From Nocardia sp. NBC_01503 (lineage in GTDB: Bacteria > Actinomycetota > Actinomycetes > Mycobacteriales > Mycobacteriaceae): DNA of 64,000 bases. Where the stretch lies: positions 1,798,001-1,862,000 of the forward strand of contig NZ_CP109596.1 in NCBI RefSeq assembly GCF_036327755.1, in the 5' to 3' direction. A program made the position numbers and the translations under genes. Shown in pieces: positions 1-9,033 of this stretch (positions are counted from its first letter, which is position 1; each line of letters opens with the position of its first letter). The notes under the pieces were generated by a model, which ran no database searches, had not been told where the DNA came from, and saw only the letters and a program-made list of their open reading frames with translations.

Positions 1-1447
1 GCGGCCCGACGATCTCCGCCAGCAAACCCGCCAATTCCGGGGTCGCACCGGTGAACACGCTCGCGCTCCGCGGCGGCAGCACACCGCGGAAGTTCTGCGC
101 GTCCGCGACCGCGGACGTACCGCTCGCGTCCGACGAAAGATCATGGCCGAGAACGTCATTCACTGTGGATTCGGACCCGGTCAAATCGAGTGCGAGCTGG
201 AATTCGTCGTCCCGAATGGTCGCCGCGGCGGGCGCCGAGCCACGTGCGGCGTTCGCATCCAGCGCGGCATCGATATCGAGCAGCGGATCGGCGGCGCGCG
301 GCGCGGCGATTCCGGGCGCGTGATCAGGGCCGTGCAGCACCGGCAGCCAGGCGGTCTCGCGGAGCTCCGCGATCAGGGCCTCCCGCAGCGTCGCATCGGC
401 CTCGCTACGCGCGAACCCCGGGGCCGGGACCAGCACCAGGCGATCGGCGGGCGGCAGTGCCAGCGCGAAATCGGCATAACCCGAGGCCAATTCGGCGATG
501 CGGGCACCCGGCAGCAGGCGGCGGCGATCCGGTTGCATCAGGATATCGGCGATCAGCAACGCCGGGAGCGACAGTTCCTCATCCGAACGGGTGGGGGCGC
601 GCAGTACATCCTGGGGCGCGGTAACCGGACGCCCTTCCCGGACGGGCAGCAACCAGCGTGCCCGCGCGGTCCGGAACTGCCACCAGCGGCGGTCCTCCCA
701 CTCGCCGGTGATCCGCAATTCCTGGATACCATTGTCGAGATCGGTTACCGCACTGGCTATCTCGTCGTCGGCGATCCGAATGCTCTGCAGCGCGGGCAAT
801 TCCAGCAGCAGATCCACCGCTTCGGCGCGCATACCGGCCAGCAGCGCATCGGCGTCCACCTCGTCGCGGAGTCGCAGGACGATCTCACTGTCGAATCCGG
901 CCGCGGGCTCGGCATCACTCGACCAGGCCAATCGCAGGGCGGGCGGGGTGAAATCCCCTTCCACATCGGGTATTTCGACACCCTCCGCCCGCATGAGCGC
1001 CAGCGTCTCGGCACGGGAGAACCGCACCGAACCACCCTTGGAACGGAATTCGATCTCCTCCGAAACGCTCAGTACGGCGGTGAAACCGACACCGAACCGG
1101 CCCACCGAGGCATCGGCGCCGGACTTGGCCGAGGCACGCAGCGCCGTCAGCGCGTGCACACCCGAAACATCCAGCGCCACACCGGTATTGGCTATATGCA
1201 GGGTGCGGCCGTCCAGCCGGACATCGACCCTTCCGGCGACCCCCGCCTTGGCGGCGGCATCGGCGGCATTCTGCGCCAGCTCGGTCAGCAGCCGATCCCG
1301 GTAGCCCGCGCGCACCAGGTCCGACTCGGTGGCGGCGTCCTCGCGCAATCGGGTGGGCGATCCCAGCCAGGCGGCGATCACCCCCGCCCGCAGTCCCGCA
1401 GTATCGAACGGATCCCCCACTCCCCTACCGCCGTTCAACCCACGCAT
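1..1447 (-). CDS. Hsp90/sacsin-type GHKL ATPase, 3' end outside window
   Basis: The reading frame opens at an ATG (complement of 1445-1447) and runs off the window start without a stop, so about 482 residues are visible and the C-terminus is missing. Residues 56-65 (ELAQNAADAA) form the GHKL N-box. DGRTLHIANTG near 79-89 is the position of the G1 loop, and GRFGVGF at 116-122 is the G2 lid. This order is that of Hsp90 and the N-terminal ATPase of sacsin, so ATP binding is well supported. The substrate is unknown. In the visible part the G1 loop has NTG where Hsp90 has DxGxG, so hydrolysis may be altered. It lies downstream of the DUF3027 gene on the same strand, separated by 176 bp. Confidence 0.85.
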   Translation of the reverse strand, partial: MRGLNGGRGVGDPFDTAGLRAGVIAAWLGSPTRLREDAATESDLVRAGYRDRLLTELAQNAADAAAKAGVAGRVDVRLDGRTLHIANTGVALDVSGVHALTALRASAKSGADASVGRFGVGFTAVLSVSEEIEFRSKGGSVRFSRAETLALMRAEGVEIPDVEGDFTPPALRLAWSSDAEPAAGFDSEIVLRLRDEVDADALLAGMRAEAVDLLLELPALQSIRIADDEIASAVTDLDNGIQELRITGEWEDRRWWQFRTARARWLLPVREGRPVTAPQDVLRAPTRSDEELSLPALLIADILMQPDRRRLLPGARIAELASGYADFALALPPADRLVLVPAPGFARSEADATLREALIAELRETAWLPVLHGPDHAPGIAAPRAADPLLDIDAALDANAARGSAPAAATIRDDEFQLALDLTGSESTVNDVLGHDLSSDASGTSAVADAQNFRGVLPPRSASVFTGATPELAGLLAEIVGP

Positions 1448-1623
1448 CCCTTCCGCTCGTGTGCGCCCGGCCGCCGCGATACCGCTCGCCGTGCCCGAAC
1501 CAGCCGGAAGGCACGACGAAGCGCAGCGGGAACCGCTGTGCTGAATTCAAACCCGGGTGGGCCCGAATGACCCAACCCGATCACTGTGTCGGCGTCCGAT
1601 ATCCCGGCCGCGCGCGCCGTCGA

Positions 1624-2841
1624 CTACTCCGCGGCTCCGGAGTCGTCCGTATCCGCCGCGCCGGTCTCGGTCTCGACGCGCACCGCGCTCACACCCCAGG
1701 CGTCATCGACCACCGCATCGGGATCGGCGATATCGAACAGGGCGGGAATCCCATTGTCGGCGGGCGCATCCGGCGCCGCGGGTTCGACGGGTGCCGATTC
1801 GGATGCCACGGCATCCGGAACACCTTCGACCACAATGGATTCCGAGGCGACATCGGCCGCTTCGACGGTCACCGCGGACCCGGCGTCGGAGACCGATTCG
1901 ACCACGGTCACCGCCTCGCCGGTGTTGTCCACGACGGCAATGACATCGGCGACGACGGTCTCCGCCTGCACTGCGGGAGTCGCGGCGGCGACCACGACCC
2001 CGGCGGCCGAATCGTCCGCCTCGGCAGCCGGAGTCTCGGTCGCGACCTCGACCGTGGCGGCCGGAGTCTCGGGGGCGGGTTCGGGCTTGCGGAGCTCTTC
2101 GGCCGGGATCACGTCGAAAGCGGCGTCGTCGAAGGCCTCGTAGATCGGTGAGCCCGCACCCGTGGGGAGTTCGGTATCGGAGTGCGCGCCACAGCCGTAC
2201 TCCATATGCACCACACGGCCGTCCGCGCCCATCGCATTGGCGCAGACACCGAACGCGGCACGCAGCCCACCGGCGAGCGGAACGAAGAATCCGCAGGCGC
2301 CACAGGTTCCCGGTGCGGCACGGGCCATATCGGTCTCCGGACCGAATTCGGAGAACCAGCGATCGGCGGCCTCCTCGCGGCCTTCGCGGCTCAGCACCTG
2401 GGGGCGGCCGAGGCCGAGCTCGAGGGCGACATCGTCGACGACCGGATCACCGCTGGCGATATAGCCCGGGACCAAGCGCGGATCGCCGGCGGGCGGGGCC
2501 AGCAGATCGCCGGGGGCGAGATCACCCGGGCGGATGCGCTGATCCCAAGGCAGGAAGTCCGGGGCGATGAGCGCGTCCGGACCCGGCAGCAGCGCCGATT
2601 CGCTCACCGTGACATGCGTCGCCTCGGGCGGGGCGGCCACGACAACCGCCCACTGCCAGCCGCGATAGCCGGGCAGCGTGGCCTCGAAGTGATGGGTGGC
2701 CGCCGAATCATCCTCGGCGGTGACACCGATATGCCTGCCGACACCGAGCGGCTCCAACTCCAGGAGCGCACGGCGAGCCAGGTCGACCGCCTCCGCCAGG
2801 ATCGGCCGAACACCGGACTCCGAAACTCCAACCGCGCTCAC
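1624..2841 (-). CDS. DUF3027 family protein with a CxxC zinc-site-like cluster
   Basis: The 405-residue product matches the actinobacterial DUF3027 family (Rv0883c type), whose function is not known. The conserved part covers roughly residues 10-240. It contains Cys180-Gly-Ala-Cys183, Cys200, Cys217 and His220, a spacing that suggests a metal-binding knuckle. Residues about 240-405 are a low-complexity tail rich in Ala, Val, Glu, Asp and Thr, likely disordered. The start is a GTG only 17 bp from the divergent cyclotransferase start, so both transcripts must have very short or no leaders. The ATPase gene follows in the same direction. Confidence 0.85.
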   Translation of the reverse strand: MSAVGVSESGVRPILAEAVDLARRALLELEPLGVGRHIGVTAEDDSAATHHFEATLPGYRGWQWAVVVAAPPEATHVTVSESALLPGPDALIAPDFLPWDQRIRPGDLAPGDLLAPPAGDPRLVPGYIASGDPVVDDVALELGLGRPQVLSREGREEAADRWFSEFGPETDMARAAPGTCGACGFFVPLAGGLRAAFGVCANAMGADGRVVHMEYGCGAHSDTELPTGAGSPIYEAFDDAAFDVIPAEELRKPEPAPETPAATVEVATETPAAEADDSAAGVVVAAATPAVQAETVVADVIAVVDNTGEAVTVVESVSDAGSAVTVEAADVASESIVVEGVPDAVASESAPVEPAAPDAPADNGIPALFDIADPDAVVDDAWGVSAVRVETETGAADTDDSGAAE

Positions 2842-2845
2842 GCCC

Positions 2846-2851
2846 TACATT
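2846..2851 (+). promoter_or_regulatory. Probable -10 element for a leaderless transcript
   Basis: TACATT fits the actinobacterial TANNNT -10 pattern. It ends 7 nt before the ATG at 2859, which places the transcription start at the start codon. The 17-bp gap to the divergent gene leaves no room for a normal leader. Confidence 0.45.
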
Positions 2852-2858
2852 TTGCCGT

Positions 2859-3653
2859 ATGGAGCGCAAACGTCGTGCACCGGTAGCGGCCGTGAAGATC
2901 GTGCTGTCCACGGCCATGTGCCTGGCCGCCGCAATCACCGCATGCGACAGAGCTGACGACACGCCGAGTCTGCGTGTCGAAGTCATCGCGACTCGCCCGC
3001 ACGACACGCAGGCATTCACCGAAGGTCTCGAGATCGACGGCGACACGCTGTACGAAAGCACCGGGCTCTCCGGTCAGTCGTACATCCGCGCAACCACCCT
3101 CGACGGCGCGAACGAGCTCGCGCGCGCCGAGTTGTCCGCGCCGATGTTCGGCGAGGGCATCACCGCGGCCGGGGAGCTGCTGTGGCAGCTCACCTACAAG
3201 GACGGCATCGCCATTGCCCGCGATCCGAAAACCCTTGCCGAACTGCGCAGAACCACCTTCGACGGCGAGGGCTGGGGCCTGTGTACCCGCGGCGGTCGCG
3301 TCCTCATGAGCAATGGCACCGACACCCTCACCTTCCGCGACCCGAAAACCTTCGCCCCCACCGGAACCATCACCCTCACCAGCCATCAGGGCAGCAAACT
3401 CAATGAACTCGACTGCGCCCCCGACGGTTCCGTCTACGCCAACGCCTGGCCCACCGACACCATCCTGCACATCGACCCCGAAACCGGCGCTGTCCTGCAC
3501 ACCATCGACGCCTCCGCCCTCTATCCCCGCTCCACCCGCCCGCCCGGAGCCGACGTCCTCAACGGCATAGCCACCCTCCCCGGCACCGACCACTTCCTCC
3601 TCACCGGAAAGAAGTGGCCCACCACCTACGAAGTCCGTTTCACCCCCGCCTGA
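2859..3653 (+). CDS. Lipoprotein glutaminyl-peptide cyclotransferase (glutamine cyclase)
   Basis: The 264-residue protein resembles the beta-propeller plant/bacterial type glutaminyl cyclases, which turn N-terminal Gln into pyroglutamate. Typical stretches are FTEGLEIDGDTLYESTGL near 50-67, the GEGWGL segment near 135, and SKLNELDC near 180. The N-terminus has a basic region, a hydrophobic stretch and a lipobox-like ITAC with the Cys at about residue 29, so the mature enzyme is probably lipid-anchored outside the membrane. It is divergent from the DUF3027 gene. The family call rests on motif similarity; the natural substrate is not indicated. Confidence 0.85.
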   Translation: MERKRRAPVAAVKIVLSTAMCLAAAITACDRADDTPSLRVEVIATRPHDTQAFTEGLEIDGDTLYESTGLSGQSYIRATTLDGANELARAELSAPMFGEGITAAGELLWQLTYKDGIAIARDPKTLAELRRTTFDGEGWGLCTRGGRVLMSNGTDTLTFRDPKTFAPTGTITLTSHQGSKLNELDCAPDGSVYANAWPTDTILHIDPETGAVLHTIDASALYPRSTRPPGADVLNGIATLPGTDHFLLTGKKWPTTYEVRFTPA

Positions 3654-3889
3654 CGCACCCGGATAAACCCGACACGCCGCATGTTGGTGCGCGAGAACCA
3701 CACGTGGTTGAGGCGATTTTCCACCCGGCGGCGCGGCCGTACCGCGACCACACTCACGGCGCATAACGTTCTGCCCTGCATGAATGCGTCATCGTGCGGC
3801 GCTGTCCAGAGACCTGGACGTCCGCCCTGTGTCATCGCACACCCGCCGTAGTGGAGCCGCTGTCGTTCGACACTGCAAGAATTGAGCGC

Positions 3890-5878
3890 GTGACGACTCC
3901 CCGCGAACCCGACGCCGACTCCGGTCGGTGGGGTGACGAGGAGTCCCCACTCATCGATCGGCATCCCGGATACGACCGGTATCCGCCCGCGAACCAGCCC
4001 GCGCGGCAACAGCGCGGCGGTCAGTCCGAGGTGCCGGAGTTCCTGGCCCACCGGACCCCCGCACAGCCGTCCGACGCGTCCGGACATCCACTCGGATCGG
4101 GCACCCGAGCCGACGAGCAGCAGCGGCGCACCTCCCGATGGTCGCAGCGACGCTCCGAGCCGACCCCACCGGAAACGCCTCTCACCAAGCCTTTTGCCGC
4201 ACGACCCGACCACCCGTCCGATACGCCGCAGCCACCGGATACCTATGGCGCGCAACGACCACGTGACGCCGCACTGCCGCCGGAGTCGCGGGCGGCACTG
4301 CCCGGCGGGCGCGAAACGCCCACACCCGATTCGGAGCGCGCGCGTGCGAGTCGGGGGAAGCCGGAGCCCACCCGGCCGGAAACGACTCGGCCGCTACCGC
4401 ACTCGCATGAGCGGGATGGCGAGACCGAGCAGATCAGCGATGCCGGGCTGCACAAACCGCCGCGGAAGTTGACCGTTACGCGGGTGGCGGCGCGGCGGAG
4501 TATCGAACTGACCGAGCGGGGATTCGCGACTTTTCAGCGGGCCGCCAAGGCGGATGGGGCCGAGGAGTCCGGGCTTACCGCGCTGGTCTACGCGACCATG
4601 GCCAACTTCGCCACGGACGCGGCGGTTGCCGTGGCATTGGCGAACACCCTGTTCTTCGCCAGTGCGACAGCCGAATCCAAGACCAAGGTCGCGCTGTACC
4701 TGTTGATCACCATTGCCCCGTTCGCGGTGATCGCGCCCCTGATCGGTCCCATGCTGGATCGATTGCAGCGCGGTCGCAGACTGGCACTCGCGGGTTCGTT
4801 CGCTGTGCGTGTGCTGGTGGCGGTACTGCTGATCTTCAATGTGAACAACTGGGCGCTCTATCCCCTCGCCTTGTGCATGATGATTCTGAGTAAATCGTTC
4901 TCGGTGCTCAAGAGCGCGGTCACACCGCGTGTACTCCCACCGGGAATCGACCTGGTGCGCACCAACTCCCGACTCACCGTCTTCGGTCTGGTCGGCGGCA
5001 CACTCGGCGCGGGCGGTGTGGCGGGTCTCATCGCCTCGGTGGCGCATTCGGCGGGCGCACTGCTGTTCGCGGCCGTATTGGCCGGAGCCGGTTGCTATCT
5101 CAGCCTGAAGATCCCGTCCTGGGTGGAGGTCACCGAGGGCGAGGTCCCCGCGACCCTGACCTATCACGGCGACGATTCACACACCGAAGTGCTGGACGCC
5201 ACCAAGGCCGCGGAGATCCAGCCCAGCCGCCGCCGTCAGCCCCTGGGCCGCGCGGTGGTCACCGGTCTGTGGGGCAATGGCACGGTCCGCGTCCTCACCG
5301 GATTCCTCACCTTCTATGTGGCTTTCGTCGCCAAGGCCACCGAACACCGCCCGGTCCAGCAGGCCGCCATGCTCGGTGTGGTCGGCGCGGCCGCCGCCAT
5401 CGGCAACTTCGCCGGCAATGCCACGGGCGCGCGCATGAAGCTGGGCCGCCCCACCCTGATCGTGCTGCTGTGCACCCTGTCCTGCGTCGCGGCCGCGGCC
5501 GTGGCCATCGTGCTGGACAACCTGATCGGCGCGATCGTGGCCACCCTGGTCGCCGCGGGTGCGAGCGCACTGGCCAAGGTCTCGCTGGACGCCGCCATCC
5601 AGGACGATCTCCCCGCCGAATCGATCGCCTCCGGTTTCGGCCGGTCGGAGACTGTTTTGCAGCTGTCCTGGGTGATCGGCGGCTCGATGGGCGTACTGCT
5701 GCCCACCGACTGGTGGAAAGGTTTCGCTGCGGTCACGGCGGTGATGGCGCTGGGGCTGGCGCAAACGGTGGTCAGTTACCGTGGGCATTCGCTGCTGCCC
5801 GGTTTGGGCGGCAATCGACCGCAGCACGCGCAGCAGGAGATCCCCGGCGCTCACGGCGCCGGGGAGCCCGCCCAGTGA
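3890..5878 (+). CDS. MFS transporter with long disordered N-terminus (Rv0876c type)
   Basis: About 200 N-terminal residues are rich in Pro, Arg, Ser, Asp and Glu and look disordered and cytoplasmic. They are followed by about 12 hydrophobic segments with the MFS loop signature after helix 2 (GPMLDRLQRGRR). The order MFS-DUF2771 mirrors Rv0876c-Rv0875c. I chose the GTG at 3890 (662 aa); the frame is open back to an ATG at 3794, but the additional 32 codons look like leader sequence. The DUF2771 gene starts 15 bp after the stop, so the two are likely co-transcribed. The substrate cannot be read from the sequence. Confidence 0.85.
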   Translation: MTTPREPDADSGRWGDEESPLIDRHPGYDRYPPANQPARQQRGGQSEVPEFLAHRTPAQPSDASGHPLGSGTRADEQQRRTSRWSQRRSEPTPPETPLTKPFAARPDHPSDTPQPPDTYGAQRPRDAALPPESRAALPGGRETPTPDSERARASRGKPEPTRPETTRPLPHSHERDGETEQISDAGLHKPPRKLTVTRVAARRSIELTERGFATFQRAAKADGAEESGLTALVYATMANFATDAAVAVALANTLFFASATAESKTKVALYLLITIAPFAVIAPLIGPMLDRLQRGRRLALAGSFAVRVLVAVLLIFNVNNWALYPLALCMMILSKSFSVLKSAVTPRVLPPGIDLVRTNSRLTVFGLVGGTLGAGGVAGLIASVAHSAGALLFAAVLAGAGCYLSLKIPSWVEVTEGEVPATLTYHGDDSHTEVLDATKAAEIQPSRRRQPLGRAVVTGLWGNGTVRVLTGFLTFYVAFVAKATEHRPVQQAAMLGVVGAAAAIGNFAGNATGARMKLGRPTLIVLLCTLSCVAAAAVAIVLDNLIGAIVATLVAAGASALAKVSLDAAIQDDLPAESIASGFGRSETVLQLSWVIGGSMGVLLPTDWWKGFAAVTAVMALGLAQTVVSYRGHSLLPGLGGNRPQHAQQEIPGAHGAGEPAQ

Positions 5879-5893
5879 GGACAGGAATCAACG

Positions 5894-6478
5894 GTGAGCA
5901 AACCGAACGCCCGCACGATCGTCGCGCTATTGGCGGCCCTGCTCGTGGTGGCCGTGGCCTATGTCGCCGTCATCGCGGTGGTGGCCCATCGTGCGAGCAA
6001 GCCGGAGCCGGAGATCACCGCGTACGCGCACGGTAAGGCGGTCACGGTGTCGCCCTTCATGTTCTGCGATCCGAAGGTCGCGAACAGCCAGATTGACCTG
6101 AACGACTGCAGCACCAGCGAATCGATCTCGAACCTCGATGTGCCCTCGGGTACCCCGCTGCAGATCTCCCTGCCCAAGGAGATCGCGAACGCGCCCTGGC
6201 GGATGAAGCTCTGGTACCGCATCCCCGGTGACAATGTCGCGGTCGGCGCCTTCTCCTATGACGATTACAAGAAGGGCCTGGTCAACACCGAGGTCAAGAG
6301 CGACGGCACACCGTACGCCATCACGGTGCCCACCCCGAACGATCCGCAGATCAAGCTGGCCGTGGCCGAGTTGTACCTGCCGGTGCCGGCCATGGACGCG
6401 GCGGGCAATGTGGGCTGGGTGCCCAGCGCCATCTGGTCCATCCACACCCCGGCGTATCAGGGTCTCGAGATCCAGTGA
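5894..6478 (+). CDS. DUF2771 family membrane-anchored protein
   Basis: The 194-residue product starts at GTG and has one N-terminal transmembrane helix (about residues 9-31), followed by an extracytoplasmic domain with two Cys residues (near 58 and 72), possibly a disulfide. It corresponds to Rv0875c, the usual partner of the Rv0876c-type MFS protein. The function is unknown. Linkage suggests an accessory role for the transporter, which is inference only. Confidence 0.8.
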   Translation: MSKPNARTIVALLAALLVVAVAYVAVIAVVAHRASKPEPEITAYAHGKAVTVSPFMFCDPKVANSQIDLNDCSTSESISNLDVPSGTPLQISLPKEIANAPWRMKLWYRIPGDNVAVGAFSYDDYKKGLVNTEVKSDGTPYAITVPTPNDPQIKLAVAELYLPVPAMDAAGNVGWVPSAIWSIHTPAYQGLEIQ

Positions 6479-6540
6479 TGTAAAGCGCGATGTCGGGGCC
6501 ATCCCGAATACACGGTGACACAAGCCATCCCGATACGACG

Positions 6541-6575
6541 GGGCCCCGGTGAGTCGAACTCACCGGGGCCCGTTC
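6541..6575. terminator. Bidirectional terminator between DUF2771 and cold-shock genes
   Basis: A perfect 14-bp stem (6541-6554 with 6558-6571) has a 3-nt loop CGA. A T-rich tail follows on the plus strand. It separates two convergent genes and can serve both. Confidence 0.85.
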
Positions 6576-6591
6576 GCTTTTCGGCTACGAC

Positions 6592-7020
6592 CTAGTGGTC
6601 GAGCTCGCGCGCGACGCCGCGCACGACCTCGGCGATGCGCTGTGCGGTCTTGCGATCCGGGTACTTACCGCGGCGCAGATCGGGCTGCACCTTGGTCTCC
6701 AGGATCGTGATCATGTCCTCGATGAGGCCGTGCAGCTCATCGGTGGACTTGCGGTTGATCGGACCCTCACCGCGGGGCCGACGTTCACCGCGTTCGCGCT
6801 CAGGTCCACGGACAGTTGGGGTTTCGAGCAGCTTGAGGCTCAAGGCCTGCGGACCGCGACGACCCGCCGCCATCCCGAATTCGACCCGCTGTCCGGGCTT
6901 GAGCGCTTCGACACCTTCGGGCAGCGCCGACGATCGAACATAGACGTCCTCACCCTCGTCCTGGGAAAGGAAGCCGAAGCCCTTTTCGACGTCGTACCAC
7001 TTCACCTTGCCGGTCGGCAC
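6592..7020 (-). CDS. cspB: Cold-shock domain protein with C-terminal extension (CspB/Rv0871 type)
   Basis: The first about 67 residues form a cold-shock OB fold: [17 protein letters not shown] contains RNP1 (KGFGFL) and DVYVRSSAL corresponds to RNP2, where VFVH is usual. A charged linker and a C-terminal helical part of about 50 residues follow, as in Rv0871, so this is longer (142 aa) than classical 67-residue Csp proteins. It binds single-stranded RNA or DNA, probably as an RNA chaperone. Start choice: GTG at 7020 has GGGTGAG a few bases upstream and matches the [10 protein letters not shown] start of the family. A GTG at 7029 is possible. Confidence 0.9.
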   Translation of the reverse strand: MPTGKVKWYDVEKGFGFLSQDEGEDVYVRSSALPEGVEALKPGQRVEFGMAAGRRGPQALSLKLLETPTVRGPERERGERRPRGEGPINRKSTDELHGLIEDMITILETKVQPDLRRGKYPDRKTAQRIAEVVRGVARELDH

Positions 7021-7202
7021 TGCGCTCACCCGTTCGTCATTCGATGCCCGGGCTCGCCGGGCACAGCTGTTGGTTGTCGGACCAATCGTCCGCAACCCTC
7101 CGTTTGCGAAAAGAACGCGCCCCACAGCGATGGCAGGACGCGATTGCGGCTGAGTCTACCCCGGTGCGTATAGCGCAAGCACATCAGTTTTACGGTCTTA
7201 GG

Positions 7203-7433
7203 GTGTCCGACACTTCTTCTCAGCAGGCTCCGCGCAGGTCCGGAAGCTGGCTCCTTCAGGTAGCGATGACTTTGTTCGCGGTGGGATTGCTGGCAATCGT
7301 CGCAATCTTCGGCGTCGGGCTGTTGACCGATTCCAAGCCCGGGCTGTGGCTCTATCTGACAGCGATGGCGGCACCGCTCGGATTCCTCTTGGCGCTGGTG
7401 TTCGCGCTCTGGTCGGGTCGTCGCGCGCGCTGA
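7203..7433 (+). CDS. DUF2530 small membrane protein
   Basis: The 76-residue product has two hydrophobic helices (about 19-42 and 48-69) with a short loop and ends in a basic tail (GRRAR). This is the layout of the actinobacterial DUF2530 family (Rv0870c type). Its function is unknown. The start is the GTG at 7203; the frame is open further upstream, but those codons overlap the cold-shock promoter region. It is divergent from the cold-shock gene and precedes rpfA. Confidence 0.75.
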   Translation: MSDTSSQQAPRRSGSWLLQVAMTLFAVGLLAIVAIFGVGLLTDSKPGLWLYLTAMAAPLGFLLALVFALWSGRRAR

Positions 7434-7498
7434 TTCGGCGTTAGGCGGGTTCCCGTCTGTGACACGTCTGTATGCCCACTTCGTTACCCGCCCATGCG

Positions 7499-7514
7499 TG
7501 TGACCTTCGTCACA
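7499..7514 (+). promoter_or_regulatory. CRP-type palindrome upstream of rpfA
   Basis: TGTGA-CCTTCG-TCACA is a perfect match to the CRP consensus TGTGA-N6-TCACA. In M. tuberculosis the CRP protein Rv3676 is known to control rpfA. The site is 346 bp from the start codon, consistent with a long leader. Confidence 0.7.
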
Positions 7515-7524
7515 TAACAGAACG

Positions 7525-7533
7525 GTCACAGCG
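7525..7533 (+). promoter_or_regulatory. MtrA-like site upstream of rpfA
   Basis: GTCACAGCG matches the motif reported for MtrA, the response regulator of rpf and cell-division genes in mycobacteria. It is followed by GGGTGAC, giving a partial inverted repeat. It lies 11 bp from the CRP site. Confidence 0.4.
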
Positions 7534-7674
7534 GGGTGACAGACCCCTATCGGGCCAGACTCGCCGTGACCACCTGCGCAGACGGTAAGCGGAACCCGTT
7601 GCGCCGGATAGCGTCCGGGACAGACACGACGGTTACCAAATGGTGATTTTTCGCGGCAAGCGTCGTAGTGTCAC

Positions 7675-8486
<812 letters not shown>

Positions 8487-8508
8487 GACACTTGCCTCGC
8501 GTATACAG

Positions 8509-8545
8509 ACGCCCCGCATCAATGACGATGCGGGGCGTTTGTGTT
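8509..8545 (+). terminator. Rho-independent terminator of rpfA
   Basis: A perfect 12-bp stem (8509-8520 with 8527-8538) has a 6-nt loop and is followed by TTTGTGTTT. Confidence 0.9.
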
Positions 8546-8642
8546 TGTCGCACACCGGCGTTGCTGCTCGAACGCCGTGCCGCGGGCAAACTTCCGGGTG
8601 CCGGAGGGGACACTCGTCTACCGCGCATGCCAGAATGAGCGC

Positions 8643-8831
8643 GTGGTGAACAAATCGAAGAAACCCTACGTCGACAATGGCTGGCCGGAGACGGCCAATG
8701 GCGATCACGCCGTCACCGAGCTCTCGTCGACCCGCTCGGGCGGCCTCTCCCCGTACGGTGAGGACACCGAGTTCCCGCTTCCCGTGGATCAGCTGCCCTA
8801 CGTGCACCCGCACACGATCATCAACCGCTGA
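8643..8831 (+). CDS. Small conserved actinobacterial protein (62 aa), function unknown
   Basis: The product (start GTG 8643, or GTG 8646) is hydrophilic, without signal or membrane segments, and ends in YVHPHTIINR. Its position between rpfA and the helicase-associated gene resembles the small Rv0863-type protein near Rv0862c, but I could not test this. GC-rich third positions and the lack of overlap with another frame support real coding. No function is assigned. Confidence 0.6.
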   Translation: MVNKSKKPYVDNGWPETANGDHAVTELSSTRSGGLSPYGEDTEFPLPVDQLPYVHPHTIINR

Positions 8832-9033
8832 TCAGCCTCTCGACCGATAACAATGCGGTTGACGGCGCGGCTCGCTCCCACGCGGCCGTCGCATCCGCGG
8901 CGGCCCCGGCACCGCGCCTCATACCGCCCCTTCGCCGTGCGCTCGGTCGCATCCTCCCGGGCCCGCGGCGCCCATTCCGCCTGTCTCACCGGGTATTCGA
9001 GACAGAAGCAGTCTTCCGCCTGGATCGGGTGAA

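Noticed and set aside
143..1570. Plus-strand open frame of 475 codons
   Set aside because: It is the shadow of the GHKL ATPase, whose N-box and G2 motifs lie on the minus strand in a frame that runs off the window.
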